Origin: Candidatus Tumulicola sp.
GTDB lineage: Bacteria > Vulcanimicrobiota > Vulcanimicrobiia > Eremiobacterales > Eremiobacteraceae
Assembly: GCA_035601835.1 (NCBI GenBank)
Contig: DATNNM010000013.1
Coordinates: 1-57,388, forward strand
Length of the DNA stretch: 57,388 bases
Reading direction: 5' to 3'
Positions 17,346-25,199 of the stretch are shown here, piece after piece. Position numbers and translations under genes: made by a program. The notes beneath the pieces are model-generated. The model saw only the letters and a list, made by a program, of their open reading frames with translations. It did no database searches and was not told where the DNA came from. Every line of letters starts with the position of its first letter. The first letter of the stretch is position 1.

Positions 17346-17367
17346 GAGCCAGACTTTAGTCTGGCTC
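17346..17367. repeat. Palindrome with TTTA loop at the Nudix gene end
   Basis: A perfect 9-bp stem GAGCCAGAC / GTCTGGCTC around a TTTA loop, preceded by GTTGC. It has the loop and layout of the family A repeats but an unrelated stem. The loop contains the stop codon of the minus-strand Nudix gene. Confidence 0.8.
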
Positions 17368-17811
17368 TCTCCACGGAGCGATGTGATAGCGCAAGCCCGT
17401 CACACCGCGCTCGACATCGTCGGCGATCTGGACCCCGGCATCCGGATGGAACGGGATGGCGCGCAGCGCGGCGATCGAATGCCACGCGCATTCGAGCACG
17501 CGCGCGTCGCTCGAGCGGCCGATCTCGCCGATGATGGCCGCTTCGAAGACCAGCTGCACGAGATGGCGCCCGCCGGGCGGCGCTATCGTCTCGATCACGT
17601 AGCGGAGCGGGCCCACGCTGACCTCGCAGTCCGCCTCTTCTCGGAGTTCGCGCGCGAGCGCAGCGATCGCGGGTTCCATCCCTCGCACGCCGCCGCCCGG
17701 CAACAAGTAGGTCACGCGACCATCCTTGAGGTGACGAGCAAGCAGAATGCTTCCGTTCTTGACCACCAATGCCGCAGCGCGCAGTCGCATGATCCCGGTG
17801 TCGTCCCGCAA
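17356..17811 (-). CDS. Nudix hydrolase
   Basis: A 151-residue single-domain Nudix protein. The Nudix box spans GGVRGMEPAIAALARELREE, followed by AD where the consensus has a Gly. Nudix enzymes hydrolyse nucleoside diphosphates linked to another moiety; the substrate is not predictable. The start is TTG 17811 with AGGAAG upstream; ATG 17790 is an alternative. The stop TAA (17358-17356) lies in the loop of the palindrome at 17346, so the C-terminal residues REPD are encoded by the hairpin arm. It faces ftsZ and is divergent from the SRPBCC gene. Confidence 0.86.
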   Translation of the reverse strand: MRDDTGIMRLRAAALVVKNGSILLARHLKDGRVTYLLPGGGVRGMEPAIAALARELREEADCEVSVGPLRYVIETIAPPGGRHLVQLVFEAAIIGEIGRSSDARVLECAWHSIAALRAIPFHPDAGVQIADDVERGVTGLRYHIAPWREPD

Positions 17812-17858
17812 GTGGGGTTTTGCTTCCTGCGTTCCGATAACAAATTAGGGGTGCCGCT

Positions 17859-18353
17859 ATGAAAACTGTGTGTTCGCAATCGATCGACGTGCGCGTGCCC
17901 GTCGGGCCGGTGTTCGCATTTGCGACTGACGTCACGCGCTGGCCTCTATGGTTTTCGTTCGTCGTATCGGCACAACAGCCTGACCGGCACGAGCTCCAAT
18001 TCGGAGAAGAAGTGCATCTCTGCATGCGCGAGGGCCGGCGGCGCTGGCAAGAAGACTTCGAGGTCACCCGCTACGTGCGCAACGCGTTCCTGTGTCTGGA
18101 AGGCGCGCTTTCGGCGTCGCGCCGGATCGATTTGCGCTTCGAACAGCGGACGGACTGCACGCGCGTTGTGTGCGGCATCGCGTACCCCGTCTTCGGTGGA
18201 TGGTTAAGCCAGGCAGGTGACACGCTGCTCCGCAAACCGCGCCTCGCCGCCGAGCTGCGCAACTCGCTGGTGCACCTGAAGAGCGTCATCGAGGATGCGC
18301 ATCAGGGGGTTGAGGCCGAATCCCTCGGGACCAGAGAACCGCTTTTTGTTTGA
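17859..18353 (+). CDS. SRPBCC/START-like ligand-binding domain protein
   Basis: A 164-residue protein with the polyketide-cyclase/START-like pattern: a beta strand (SQSIDVRVPVGPVFAFATD), then WPLWF, strand-rich middle and a C-terminal helix (LAAELRNSLVHLKSVIED). The fold usually makes a hydrophobic pocket; no ligand can be inferred. ATG 17859 has AGGGG upstream. The stop overlaps the start of the FmdB-type gene by one base (TGATG), so the two are coupled. Confidence 0.65.
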   Translation: MKTVCSQSIDVRVPVGPVFAFATDVTRWPLWFSFVVSAQQPDRHELQFGEEVHLCMREGRRRWQEDFEVTRYVRNAFLCLEGALSASRRIDLRFEQRTDCTRVVCGIAYPVFGGWLSQAGDTLLRKPRLAAELRNSLVHLKSVIEDAHQGVEAESLGTREPLFV

Positions 18354-18655
18354 TGCCGGTCTACGAGTATCGCTGCAAGGATTGCAATCGCACCCATGAG
18401 ATCGAACACGGTTTCAACGACGAGCGGCCCACGAAGTGTCCGGCCTGCGGAGGGGTCCTCGTGCGCATCTTTCATCCCGTAGGCCTGGTCTTCAAGGGCT
18501 CGGGGTTTCATAAGACCGACTATTCCGGTGAGAAGAAGGCGGCGCCGGATTCGAAGAGCACTGAGGCGAAGCCGGCAGATGCACAGCCGGCGGACAAAAA
18601 GCCGGACGCGAAACCCTCGGAGCCAAAACCATCAACGGACTCGGCAAAAAGTTGA
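18353..18655 (+). CDS. FmdB-type zinc ribbon protein with Pro/Lys-rich tail
   Basis: A 100-residue protein. The N-terminal 50 residues are a putative regulatory zinc ribbon (MPVYEYRCKDCNRTHE and CPACGGV, two CxxC pairs). Then come FHKTDYS and a low-complexity Lys/Pro/Ala/Glu tail (ADKKPDAKPSEPKPS), common in this family. The role is unknown; the family is often called FmdB but the regulatory function is unproven. It is followed 6 bp later by a family A palindrome. Confidence 0.85.
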   Translation: MPVYEYRCKDCNRTHEIEHGFNDERPTKCPACGGVLVRIFHPVGLVFKGSGFHKTDYSGEKKAAPDSKSTEAKPADAQPADKKPDAKPSEPKPSTDSAKS

Positions 18656-18661
18656 TAAAAT

Positions 18662-18685
18662 GTAGTGCCGGGGCTTTAGCCCCGG
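18662..18685 (+). repeat. REP-like palindrome, family A, copy 2
   Basis: Identical 24 bp to copy 1. It ends one base before the GTG start of the next gene, so the start region of that gene abuts the hairpin. Confidence 0.85.
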
Positions 18686-18686
18686 A

Positions 18687-19049
18687 GTGAGCATCTTAGG
18701 AACCATCGGCCTGTGGACCGCGATCGTGGTGCTCGTCGCCGCGTTGGTGGCGCTCGCGGCGAGCGTGCCTTTTATTCTGCGCCTGCAGCACAGGGCCGAA
18801 CGATTGCAGCAGCGGCCGTCGGCTCTGAGGCTCGCCGCGCTGGGAGCGCAGATCTCCGCTCACGCCTCCGAGCTTGCGCCGAACTTGGAATCACTGCAGC
18901 AGAACCTCGTCACGTTGGAGCGCACCATCGCGGACGCTGCGCTCGCAGCCGCGGCGCTCGTCTATGCCGTAAAACAGTCGGCGGATGTCGTAGAGGACGC
19001 GCTCGACCGTGCCGTCCCCTTCCTTCGCGGCACCCTTCGCAGGAACTGA
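18687..19049 (+). CDS. Small membrane-anchored protein, DUF948-like
   Basis: A 120-residue protein with one N-terminal transmembrane helix (about 6-32) and a predicted helical or coiled-coil region (AERLQQRPSALRLAALG, then LESLQQNLVTLERTIADA). The layout resembles DUF948-type proteins; the match is not strong. The only usable start is GTG 18687, because a stop lies in frame at 18663 inside the palindrome; there is no Shine-Dalgarno sequence. The stop lies 1 bp before another palindrome shared with the end of aroA. Confidence 0.6.
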   Translation: MSILGTIGLWTAIVVLVAALVALAASVPFILRLQHRAERLQQRPSALRLAALGAQISAHASELAPNLESLQQNLVTLERTIADAALAAAALVYAVKQSADVVEDALDRAVPFLRGTLRRN

Positions 19050-19050
19050 C

Positions 19051-19074
19051 GTAGTGCCGGGGCTTTAGCCCCGG
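19051..19074 (+). repeat. REP-like palindrome, family A, copy 3, containing the aroA stop
   Basis: Identical 24 bp. It sits between two convergent genes. Its TTTA loop holds the aroA stop codon (TAA on the minus strand at 19067-19065), and its stem encodes the last two aroA residues (RG). Confidence 0.9.
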
Positions 19075-20363
19075 AACACCCCGGTCCACGCTTGCGCAAA
19101 CCCCGGGAACGAGGTCGCGATGCACTCGGCGGCGTCGATGACGATGGCATGGCGCGCGGCGAGCGCGAGAAAAGCAGCCGTCATGCCGATGCGGTGGTCG
19201 CCCCCTGTTGAGATCCGTTCGGGTGCGATCAGCTTTCGCGTGCCGGTGACGTCGATACCGTCCGGCAGCTCTTGAGCGGTGATCCCAAATGCGCGCAGGA
19301 GCTCTGCCGTAGATGTGACGCGATCCGATTCCTTCGCGCGTAACTCCGAGGCGCCTCGCACGGTGAAGCGATCGAGCACGACGCCGGCCAGCGCGCATAA
19401 CATCGGGATCTCATCGATGCAGCTCGGTACGACGCCAGAGTCCAGATGCAATTCGCGCTTGTGGGGCTGCACGCCGCAGATGATGTCTAAATCCCCGACC
19501 GGCTCGCCGTGGCGTTCGAGGAGATTGCGGACGCCGATGCGCAGACCCATGTCGCGGAGCACGTCGAGCGCCGCGGTGCGGGTCGGATTTAGACCGACCC
19601 TGCGAACGCTCAGACGCCCGCCCGGCTGTGCGACCGCGGCGCCTGCGAGAAAAAACGCGGCCGCCGAAATGTCGCCTGGGACCTCGTAAGACGGAATCGC
19701 CGTCAATGGAGATCGCGAGACCGTCACGTTCAAGCCGGCGACGGACACGCGCGCGCCCATGGCCGCGAGCATGCGCTCGGCGTGATCGCGGCACACCGCC
19801 GGACTCGAGACGCTGGTTTCGCCCTCGGCTCGCAGCCCGGCGATGAGGAGCGCCGAGCGCGTTTGCGCGGAAGCGAAGGGCATCGCATGCGTTATCCCAC
19901 GGAGACCGGCGCTGGCGCCCTCGATAGTGACCGGCGGCCGGCCAAGAGAGCTCGTCTCTATCCGCGCGCCCATCGCGCGCAAGGGCGAGGCGACCCGCTC
20001 CATCGGCCGCTGCCGCAAGCTCGCGTCGCCGTCGAGCACCGCGCGCGTGCGATCGGCGAGAAGGCCCATGAGCAGGCGCATGGTCGTGCCGGAATTACCG
20101 CAGTCGATCGTGCTCCCAGGCTCACGCAGCTCGGTCGCGCCAAACACCGTCAATCGCCGGTCAGATCCGTTGATCGCGACGCCGAGCGACGTCAGAGCGC
20201 GGCGCGTCCGCTCCACATCCTCGCCGGCGTTGCAATTGTCGACGAGGGTGTTTCCCTGCGCGATGGCGGAGAGCATGAGGATGCGATGCGAAATCGACTT
20301 GTCGCCCGGCACCTCAAAGGTGCCATCGCCGCTGGATAGCGCGGGAAGAACGATCGAAGCCAC
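19065..20363 (-). CDS. aroA: 3-phosphoshikimate 1-carboxyvinyltransferase (EPSP synthase)
   Basis: A 432-residue EPSP synthase, the sixth step of the shikimate pathway (shikimate-3-phosphate + PEP to EPSP). It has VPGDKSISHRILML (18-31), DCGNSGTTMRLLMGLL, DGDASLRQRPM and RAKESDRV. The GTG start at 20363 has AAGGTGG upstream. The C-terminus WTGVFRG ends in a family A palindrome; normal members end near this point, so the repeat has replaced only the last residues. It lies alone, convergent with the small membrane protein. Confidence 0.95.
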   Translation of the reverse strand: MASIVLPALSSGDGTFEVPGDKSISHRILMLSAIAQGNTLVDNCNAGEDVERTRRALTSLGVAINGSDRRLTVFGATELREPGSTIDCGNSGTTMRLLMGLLADRTRAVLDGDASLRQRPMERVASPLRAMGARIETSSLGRPPVTIEGASAGLRGITHAMPFASAQTRSALLIAGLRAEGETSVSSPAVCRDHAERMLAAMGARVSVAGLNVTVSRSPLTAIPSYEVPGDISAAAFFLAGAAVAQPGGRLSVRRVGLNPTRTAALDVLRDMGLRIGVRNLLERHGEPVGDLDIICGVQPHKRELHLDSGVVPSCIDEIPMLCALAGVVLDRFTVRGASELRAKESDRVTSTAELLRAFGITAQELPDGIDVTGTRKLIAPERISTGGDHRIGMTAAFLALAARHAIVIDAAECIATSFPGFAQAWTGVFRG

Positions 20364-20415
20364 GCGGCCACCTTGCCCAAGCTAGGACCTTTTTCCGCGT
20401 CCCCAGAAAAGATGG

Positions 20416-21072
20416 ATGACCGTGCGACTCTTCTCGCTCTCCCTCGTCGCGATCGCCTCTCTTTGCGCTGCAGCGCTCGGGCATAGTGTGGTCGCGGCCC
20501 TCACCAGGGCCGGCGTCGTCGTAAGCGCTTTTGGCGCATATCGCCACGAGGCTCTCACGCCCGTTTTGCTCGCCGCGGGGATCGTAGCCCTGGTGGTCGC
20601 GCTCGGCCTGTTTGGAGATGCGCTGGCGCGCGCGCTCGGCGTCCGCGGCGACTGGGTCGCCGCGCTCTCTGCACATATGGCGCGGACCCCCGTGGCTAAA
20701 CTCGCGCCCGCGGTTCTGACGCTCCAGCTGCTCGTGTTCTTCGCGATGGAAGCGGTCGAGCAGAATGCCGCCTTCGGCCATCCTCTAGGACTCATGGCGA
20801 CGTTGGGCACACCAGTCGCCTTCGGCCTCGCGGCGCACCTGCTGGCAACGCTGGTCGTGCTCGGCGGCCTTCGCTTCGCGACTCGCGCCATCGCCGCCGC
20901 CGCTGCGGCGCTCGCGCGCGCGATCGGTCCGGCCATCCGCCGGCTCCTGATCGACAAGCAGTCGCCGCTACGGCCGGCCTACTACGCTTACGCGTCTTTC
21001 ACCGACCGTAGCTTTTACAGCCCGCTCGCGCGGCGCATCGCTAATCGTCCTCCGCCCATCACGGTTCTTTAG
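20416..21072 (+). CDS. Multi-pass membrane protein of unknown function
   Basis: A 218-residue Ala/Leu-rich protein with about four predicted transmembrane helices: residues 4-24, 46-68, 94-115 and 125-150. A basic, Tyr-rich C-terminal tail follows (YYAYASFTDRSFYSPL). No family is recognised. The proline- and histidine-poor helices argue against a transporter. The stop codon TAG lies in a CTTTAG just before a hairpin, and the porin-cytochrome gene starts 51 bp later. Confidence 0.6.
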   Translation: MTVRLFSLSLVAIASLCAAALGHSVVAALTRAGVVVSAFGAYRHEALTPVLLAAGIVALVVALGLFGDALARALGVRGDWVAALSAHMARTPVAKLAPAVLTLQLLVFFAMEAVEQNAAFGHPLGLMATLGTPVAFGLAAHLLATLVVLGGLRFATRAIAAAAAALARAIGPAIRRLLIDKQSPLRPAYYAYASFTDRSFYSPLARRIANRPPPITVL

Positions 21073-21107
21073 GCCCGCAGCTAAAGCGCTCGCCTGGAGC
21101 GCTTGTA
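21067..21107. repeat. Hairpin region between membrane gene and porin-cytochrome gene
   Basis: CTTTAG (with the upstream gene's stop) is followed by CTAAAG at 21081 and a hairpin AAGCGCTC-GCCTG-GAGCGCTT ending in GTAC at 21107. The CTTTAG/CTAAAG parts and the GTAC foot recall the REP-like families, with yet another stem. A transcription-stop role is also possible. Confidence 0.5.
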
Positions 21108-21122
21108 CTGGAGTGGAGAACC

Positions 21123-23060
21123 GTGAAGCCGTTAAGATACTCACCCTTGCCTTTTACGTTCCTCATCGTCGCCATCGCGCTCGGCGTCGGTTGGTGCGCG
21201 GAAGCCTTACGGCCGCAACCCGCGCAGGCGATCCCTATGTTCGCAAAGCGCACCGGCGCATCGTGCGAGCTCTGCCACACCGTTTTTCCAGGCATGACGA
21301 ACTATGGAATGATGGTCATGATGGGGGATTTTGCGTCGTTGCCGTATCACGCCGGAAAAAACCCCGGCTTCACCTCCTTCGTCTTCGAGGAAGAATACTC
21401 GTCGGCTCCTGACGGCAACCCGGCGCCACCCAAGCTGCATACCAAGAATCTCGGGATTCTCAACGGCGGATTCATCGGGCCGCATTTCACGTACTACTTG
21501 GAGCAGCACATCGTCGACGGCGGCTTCATCGGCGGCACCGACCAATTCTGGTTCTCGTATAACAACTTGTTCGGGGGGACCGGCGACCTGCAGGTCGGCA
21601 AGTTCCACACGCCGTTCCCCTTCATGCCGGCGCACCGCATCACGCTTGCGCCATACGCGACGACGAGCTCGACCATCGGCTCCAATGGCTTCAATGAAGA
21701 CGACAGCCACTGGGGCGTCACGCTCTCGCGAATGCAAGGCTCGCTGATGTACAGCCTCTCGGCTCTTGGCGGCAACGATCTCATCGGCCAGCCAGGTGCC
21801 TTCCAACTCGCCGGCAACCACGATCACAGCCTCGATTTCTCCATGATGACGATGGGCGAAAGCCCGTTCAATTTCGGCGTGGGCCTCATCCGCGGCTACT
21901 CGCCGCCGGCGATGGTCGGCGCGCCCTTTAACCGCTTCAATCGCTCCGCTCTCTACCTCCAGTACATCCCGCCCGGCGATCAGCGTCTGCAATTCCAGGC
22001 GGTCGGCCAATTGGGCAGCGACTCCGATCCGTTCGGCACAGGCGAGACGACGCACGCGCGCGGCTTCTTCAGCGAAGCCCAGTACCGATTCTCGCGCGGC
22101 AACTGGGGTGTGCTGCGTTGGGATTCGGCCACCGGCGATTCGCCGACGGCCGGAGTCACGCTGGATCTCATCCATCAGTTCACGCCCAACACCAAGCTCA
22201 CGCTCGAAGGCCGCAGACTGGCCACCGGTTCGCAGTTCGGCATGGCGGTCGAGTGGGCCGGTCCATGGTCGCGGCGTGACGTGCTCGCGCAGCCGGTGCT
22301 CGGCGCCATGCCGGGCATGAAGATGACCGGCATGAACATGCCCGGGATGAACATGCCCGGGATGAGCATGCCGGGGATGAGCATGTCAACGCTCGACGTC
22401 CAGCTCGCGCACGGCAACGCGGTCAACGGTCAAGCGCTTTTCCAAACCCACAACTGCGCGGCTTGTCATGGCGCGGGTGGGGCGGGCGGCGGCATCGGAC
22501 CCAAGCTCATCGGGCTCGCCGATCACGTGACGCCGGATGAGCTTTACAGTTTCGTGAAGCACCCCGTCGCTCCGATGCCCGACTTCAAGCTCAGCGAAAC
22601 GGACATCGCAGACCTCATCGCTTACGTCGTCTCACTGACGCCCGGGCACAGCGTCGGCGGCGACATCGCCAAGGCCAATCCCGGCGGGATGGCCATGGGA
22701 GGCGCGATGTCGATGGCGGTACCGCCGCCTGTCTATCCGCTCGATCAAAAGCCATTCGACACGGGCAACGATGGCTATTTCGCGGGCGTGGAGTCCGGCG
22801 ACTCAGGCGCGGGCCACGTGCTCTTCGGTCGCAGCTGCGCGCAGTGTCACGGCGCAGCCGCGCAAGGAGCGTCGGGCCCGAGCTTGGGCGGCTTGGCCGC
22901 GGCCTCGACCCCCAGTGCGATCGCGTGGCGCATCCGCCAGCATCATGCCGTGGCGCCGGCGCTGCGCTTGACCAGCCAAGAGATCGCCGACCTCACGGCG
23001 TTCCTGGAGACCCTGAATCTGGCATCGGGGTCGAACACCGCCTCAGGGAGCTCGCGATGA
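21123..23060 (+). CDS. Outer-membrane porin-cytochrome c fusion (Cyc2-like layout) with Met-rich linker and two more cytochrome c domains
   Basis: A 645-residue exported protein. A signal sequence (FLIVAIALGVGW) is followed by a heme site CELCH at 48-52 in the context RTGASCELCHTVFPGMTNYG. Residues about 85-390 show alternating beta strands typical of a barrel (FGVGLIRGYS, LQFQAVGQLGS, SEAQYRFSRGNWG). A methionine-rich stretch of tandem MPGMNM-type repeats lies at about 396-421, then two class I cytochrome c domains with CAACH (445-449) and CAQCH (572-576). A one-heme N-terminus plus barrel is the layout of Cyc2-type electron conduits. The extra hemes and Met-rich, probably copper-binding, linker are unusual. 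GTG start; it overlaps the multicopper oxidase gene by 4 bp. Confidence 0.75.
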   Translation: MKPLRYSPLPFTFLIVAIALGVGWCAEALRPQPAQAIPMFAKRTGASCELCHTVFPGMTNYGMMVMMGDFASLPYHAGKNPGFTSFVFEEEYSSAPDGNPAPPKLHTKNLGILNGGFIGPHFTYYLEQHIVDGGFIGGTDQFWFSYNNLFGGTGDLQVGKFHTPFPFMPAHRITLAPYATTSSTIGSNGFNEDDSHWGVTLSRMQGSLMYSLSALGGNDLIGQPGAFQLAGNHDHSLDFSMMTMGESPFNFGVGLIRGYSPPAMVGAPFNRFNRSALYLQYIPPGDQRLQFQAVGQLGSDSDPFGTGETTHARGFFSEAQYRFSRGNWGVLRWDSATGDSPTAGVTLDLIHQFTPNTKLTLEGRRLATGSQFGMAVEWAGPWSRRDVLAQPVLGAMPGMKMTGMNMPGMNMPGMSMPGMSMSTLDVQLAHGNAVNGQALFQTHNCAACHGAGGAGGGIGPKLIGLADHVTPDELYSFVKHPVAPMPDFKLSETDIADLIAYVVSLTPGHSVGGDIAKANPGGMAMGGAMSMAVPPPVYPLDQKPFDTGNDGYFAGVESGDSGAGHVLFGRSCAQCHGAAAQGASGPSLGGLAAASTPSAIAWRIRQHHAVAPALRLTSQEIADLTAFLETLNLASGSNTASGSSR

Positions 23061-24187
23061 TTTCACGCAAAGACTTGATCGGACTCGGCGGCGCAGGCGC
23101 GTTGGCGCTGGCGACTTCACGCGCGTCCGCCGCGATGGCGGGGGCCGCGCCGATAAGCGGCGCGCCAAGGGCCGCCGATGAGTTGAGCCGTCTAACGACC
23201 GCGGGGCTGCGCGCGCTTCCGAAGCTCAAGCCGGCCGGCGCTATCAAGCGCACCGGCCGCAAGCGCACGTTCACGCTGGTGCTGGCCCCGGCGCTGGTCG
23301 AGCCGCTGCCCGGTCACTCCGTTCAGGTGCGCAGCATCAACGGCATCTCGCCCGGTCCCGAGCTGCGCATGACCGAGGGCGACGACGTCGAGATCACGGT
23401 GGTGAACCGCCTGGCGCAGGCGACGTCGATCCACTGGCACGGCGTTCCCGTGCCGTTCGCCATGGATGGGGTCGCGATGATCTCGCAGCAGCCGATCGCG
23501 CCCGGCCAGCAGTTCGTCTACCGCTGGATCGCGCCTCAGGCGGGCTCGTACATGTATCATTCGCATTACAACGACATGGACCAGGACAGCGTGGTCGGCA
23601 TGATCGTGGTCGATCCGCAGGAACCGTCGCGCGAGCCGCGCTACGACGTGGATTTTCCGATCGTCGTCACCTCCATCGGGTGGGAGCCGGCGCGCAGCAT
23701 CGAGGCGCAGGCGATACTTGCCAACAGCATGTTGATGCCATCGATGGCCGCCAATCCCAAGGCTGATCCCAGCCCCGGCATGGGCGACGCCATGGAGCGC
23801 ATGGATATGATCGAGTACTGGTGCTTCAACGGCAAGACGTTCCCGGCGACCGCGCCGATCCGCGTCAAGCCTGGCGATCTCGTGCGCATACGCTTTGCCA
23901 ACATCACGCACATGGCGCATCCGATGCATCTGCACGGGCATTGGTTCCGCTGGATCGCGCAGGACGGCGCGCCGCTGCCGGAACCGCGCCCGATGAACAC
24001 GATACCCGTCGATCCGGGTCGCACGATCGACATCGACTTCATCGCGAACAACCCGGGCGTGTGGCCTCTGCATTGCCACATCGTGTCGCATATGGTGGAC
24101 AACCGCGATCAGATGAGCGGCCTCGTGGCAGTCGTGCAATACGAAGGATACAGCTTGCCCTCGATGATGCAGAAGATGGCGGGCTAA
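23057..24187 (+). CDS. Multicopper oxidase (laccase-like)
   Basis: A 376-residue compact multicopper oxidase. The start is ATG 23057, overlapping the upstream TGA in ATGA; the longer open frame is a shadow. A twin-arginine signal is lacking but the N-terminus is export-like (GLGGAGALALATSRASA). All four copper motifs are present: HWHG (126-129), HSH (168-170), HPMHLHGH (288-295) and HCHIVSH (339-345). The axial type 1 position, normally Met five residues after the last His, is Arg here; M353 may substitute after a short insertion. It probably oxidises metal ions or phenols outside the cytoplasm and hands electrons to, or takes them from, the co-transcribed cytochrome. Confidence 0.88.
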   Translation: MISRKDLIGLGGAGALALATSRASAAMAGAAPISGAPRAADELSRLTTAGLRALPKLKPAGAIKRTGRKRTFTLVLAPALVEPLPGHSVQVRSINGISPGPELRMTEGDDVEITVVNRLAQATSIHWHGVPVPFAMDGVAMISQQPIAPGQQFVYRWIAPQAGSYMYHSHYNDMDQDSVVGMIVVDPQEPSREPRYDVDFPIVVTSIGWEPARSIEAQAILANSMLMPSMAANPKADPSPGMGDAMERMDMIEYWCFNGKTFPATAPIRVKPGDLVRIRFANITHMAHPMHLHGHWFRWIAQDGAPLPEPRPMNTIPVDPGRTIDIDFIANNPGVWPLHCHIVSHMVDNRDQMSGLVAVVQYEGYSLPSMMQKMAG

Positions 24188-24205
24188 GAGACTCGACCTT
24201 TGTCG

Positions 24206-24240
24206 CCCTCCCGCCTGCGGCGTGGAGGGCGTGGTCCACG
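24206..24240. terminator. Paired hairpins after the multicopper oxidase gene
   Basis: Hairpin one has arms CCCTCCCGCC and GGCG-T-GGAGGG around TGC (24206-24229). CGTGG-T-CCACG follows directly at 24230-24240. There is no T-run, so this is either a factor-dependent stop or a repeat element. It fills the gap before ctaA. Confidence 0.4.
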
Positions 24241-24260
24241 TGCTTCCGGAATGACCGGCC

Positions 24261-25199
24261 ATGGGCGTCTCCCCAGCCGCACCCAGCACCGGCGTTCGCG
24301 CGCTTCGCGCGAGCGCATTCGGTTCCGCCGTATTCGCGTTCGCGCTGGTCGTATGGGGCGGCATCGTGCGCATCAATGGCGCCGGCATGACCTGCCCCGA
24401 CTGGCCGCGTTGCCGTGGGGCCTGGTTTCCCGCGCTGAACGACAGCGTGTTCTACGAGTGGACGCACCGGCTGGGCGCTCCGATCCTCACGCTCCTCGTG
24501 CTCGGAACCGTTGTCCTCGCGTGGCGCAGCCGGCGCGAGCTGCCGGCGGCCTATCGGGCGTCATGGGTCTCCTTCGGGTTGCTCGTCGCGCAAGTGCTCG
24601 TCGGCGCGCTCACGATCAAATTCGCGAATAGCCCGCCGAGCGTGGCGGCGCACCTCGCGCTTGGCATCGGCACGTTCGTCAGTTTGTTGGTCATCGGCCT
24701 GCTCGCGGGAGAGGCTTCCGGGGCTAAAGCCCCGGCACTACAGGGCGGTCAATTAAGTCCGGCACAGTTGAGCTTCGCGCGGCTGGCGCTGGTCGCAGGA
24801 CTTTTCGCGTTCGTGGCGATCATCGCCGGCGGTTACATGAGCGCCGCAGGCGCCGGCATCGCATGCACGGAGTTTCCTTTCTGTCACGGTTGGTCGGGTC
24901 CGGTGACGAGCGCAGAGCAGGTGCACATGGCGCACCGGCTCGCCGCGTACGCGACGATCGCGGCCGTGCTCATCGTGCTCGTCGCGGCGACCAACTCGAA
25001 GGTGCGCAGCCGCGCCGTCGTGGGCACGGCTTGGATCGCGGCCATCCTCGTCGTCATCCAAGCGCTGCTCGGCGCGCTGACCGTGATGACGCGGCTGGAG
25101 CCGGCGCTGCGCTCGCTGCATCAGGCGAACGGGGCGCTGCTGGTCGCTGCACTCGTCGTGCTCGCGTATTTCGCCTATACGAGGGCCGGACAGACGTGA
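24261..25199 (+). CDS. ctaA: Heme A synthase
   Basis: A 312-residue, eight-helix CtaA that converts heme O to heme A for the oxidase encoded downstream. Both extracellular Cys pairs are present (CPDWPRC and CTEFPFC), with the heme-ligand histidines in EWTHRLGAP, AAHLALG, MAHRLAAY and LHQANGA. Between the two four-helix halves lies [10 protein letters not shown], encoded by an in-frame family A palindrome (24718-24741), in a loop where an insertion is tolerable. The stop overlaps the ctaB start (GTGA). Confidence 0.93.
   Translation: MGVSPAAPSTGVRALRASAFGSAVFAFALVVWGGIVRINGAGMTCPDWPRCRGAWFPALNDSVFYEWTHRLGAPILTLLVLGTVVLAWRSRRELPAAYRASWVSFGLLVAQVLVGALTIKFANSPPSVAAHLALGIGTFVSLLVIGLLAGEASGAKAPALQGGQLSPAQLSFARLALVAGLFAFVAIIAGGYMSAAGAGIACTEFPFCHGWSGPVTSAEQVHMAHRLAAYATIAAVLIVLVAATNSKVRSRAVVGTAWIAAILVVIQALLGALTVMTRLEPALRSLHQANGALLVAALVVLAYFAYTRAGQT
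24718..24741 (-). repeat. REP-like palindrome, family A, copy 4, inside ctaA
   Basis: Identical 24 bp in reverse orientation, read through in frame as SGAKAPAL within ctaA. On this strand the CTAAAG of the loop is read in a frame that avoids a stop. Confidence 0.9.
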
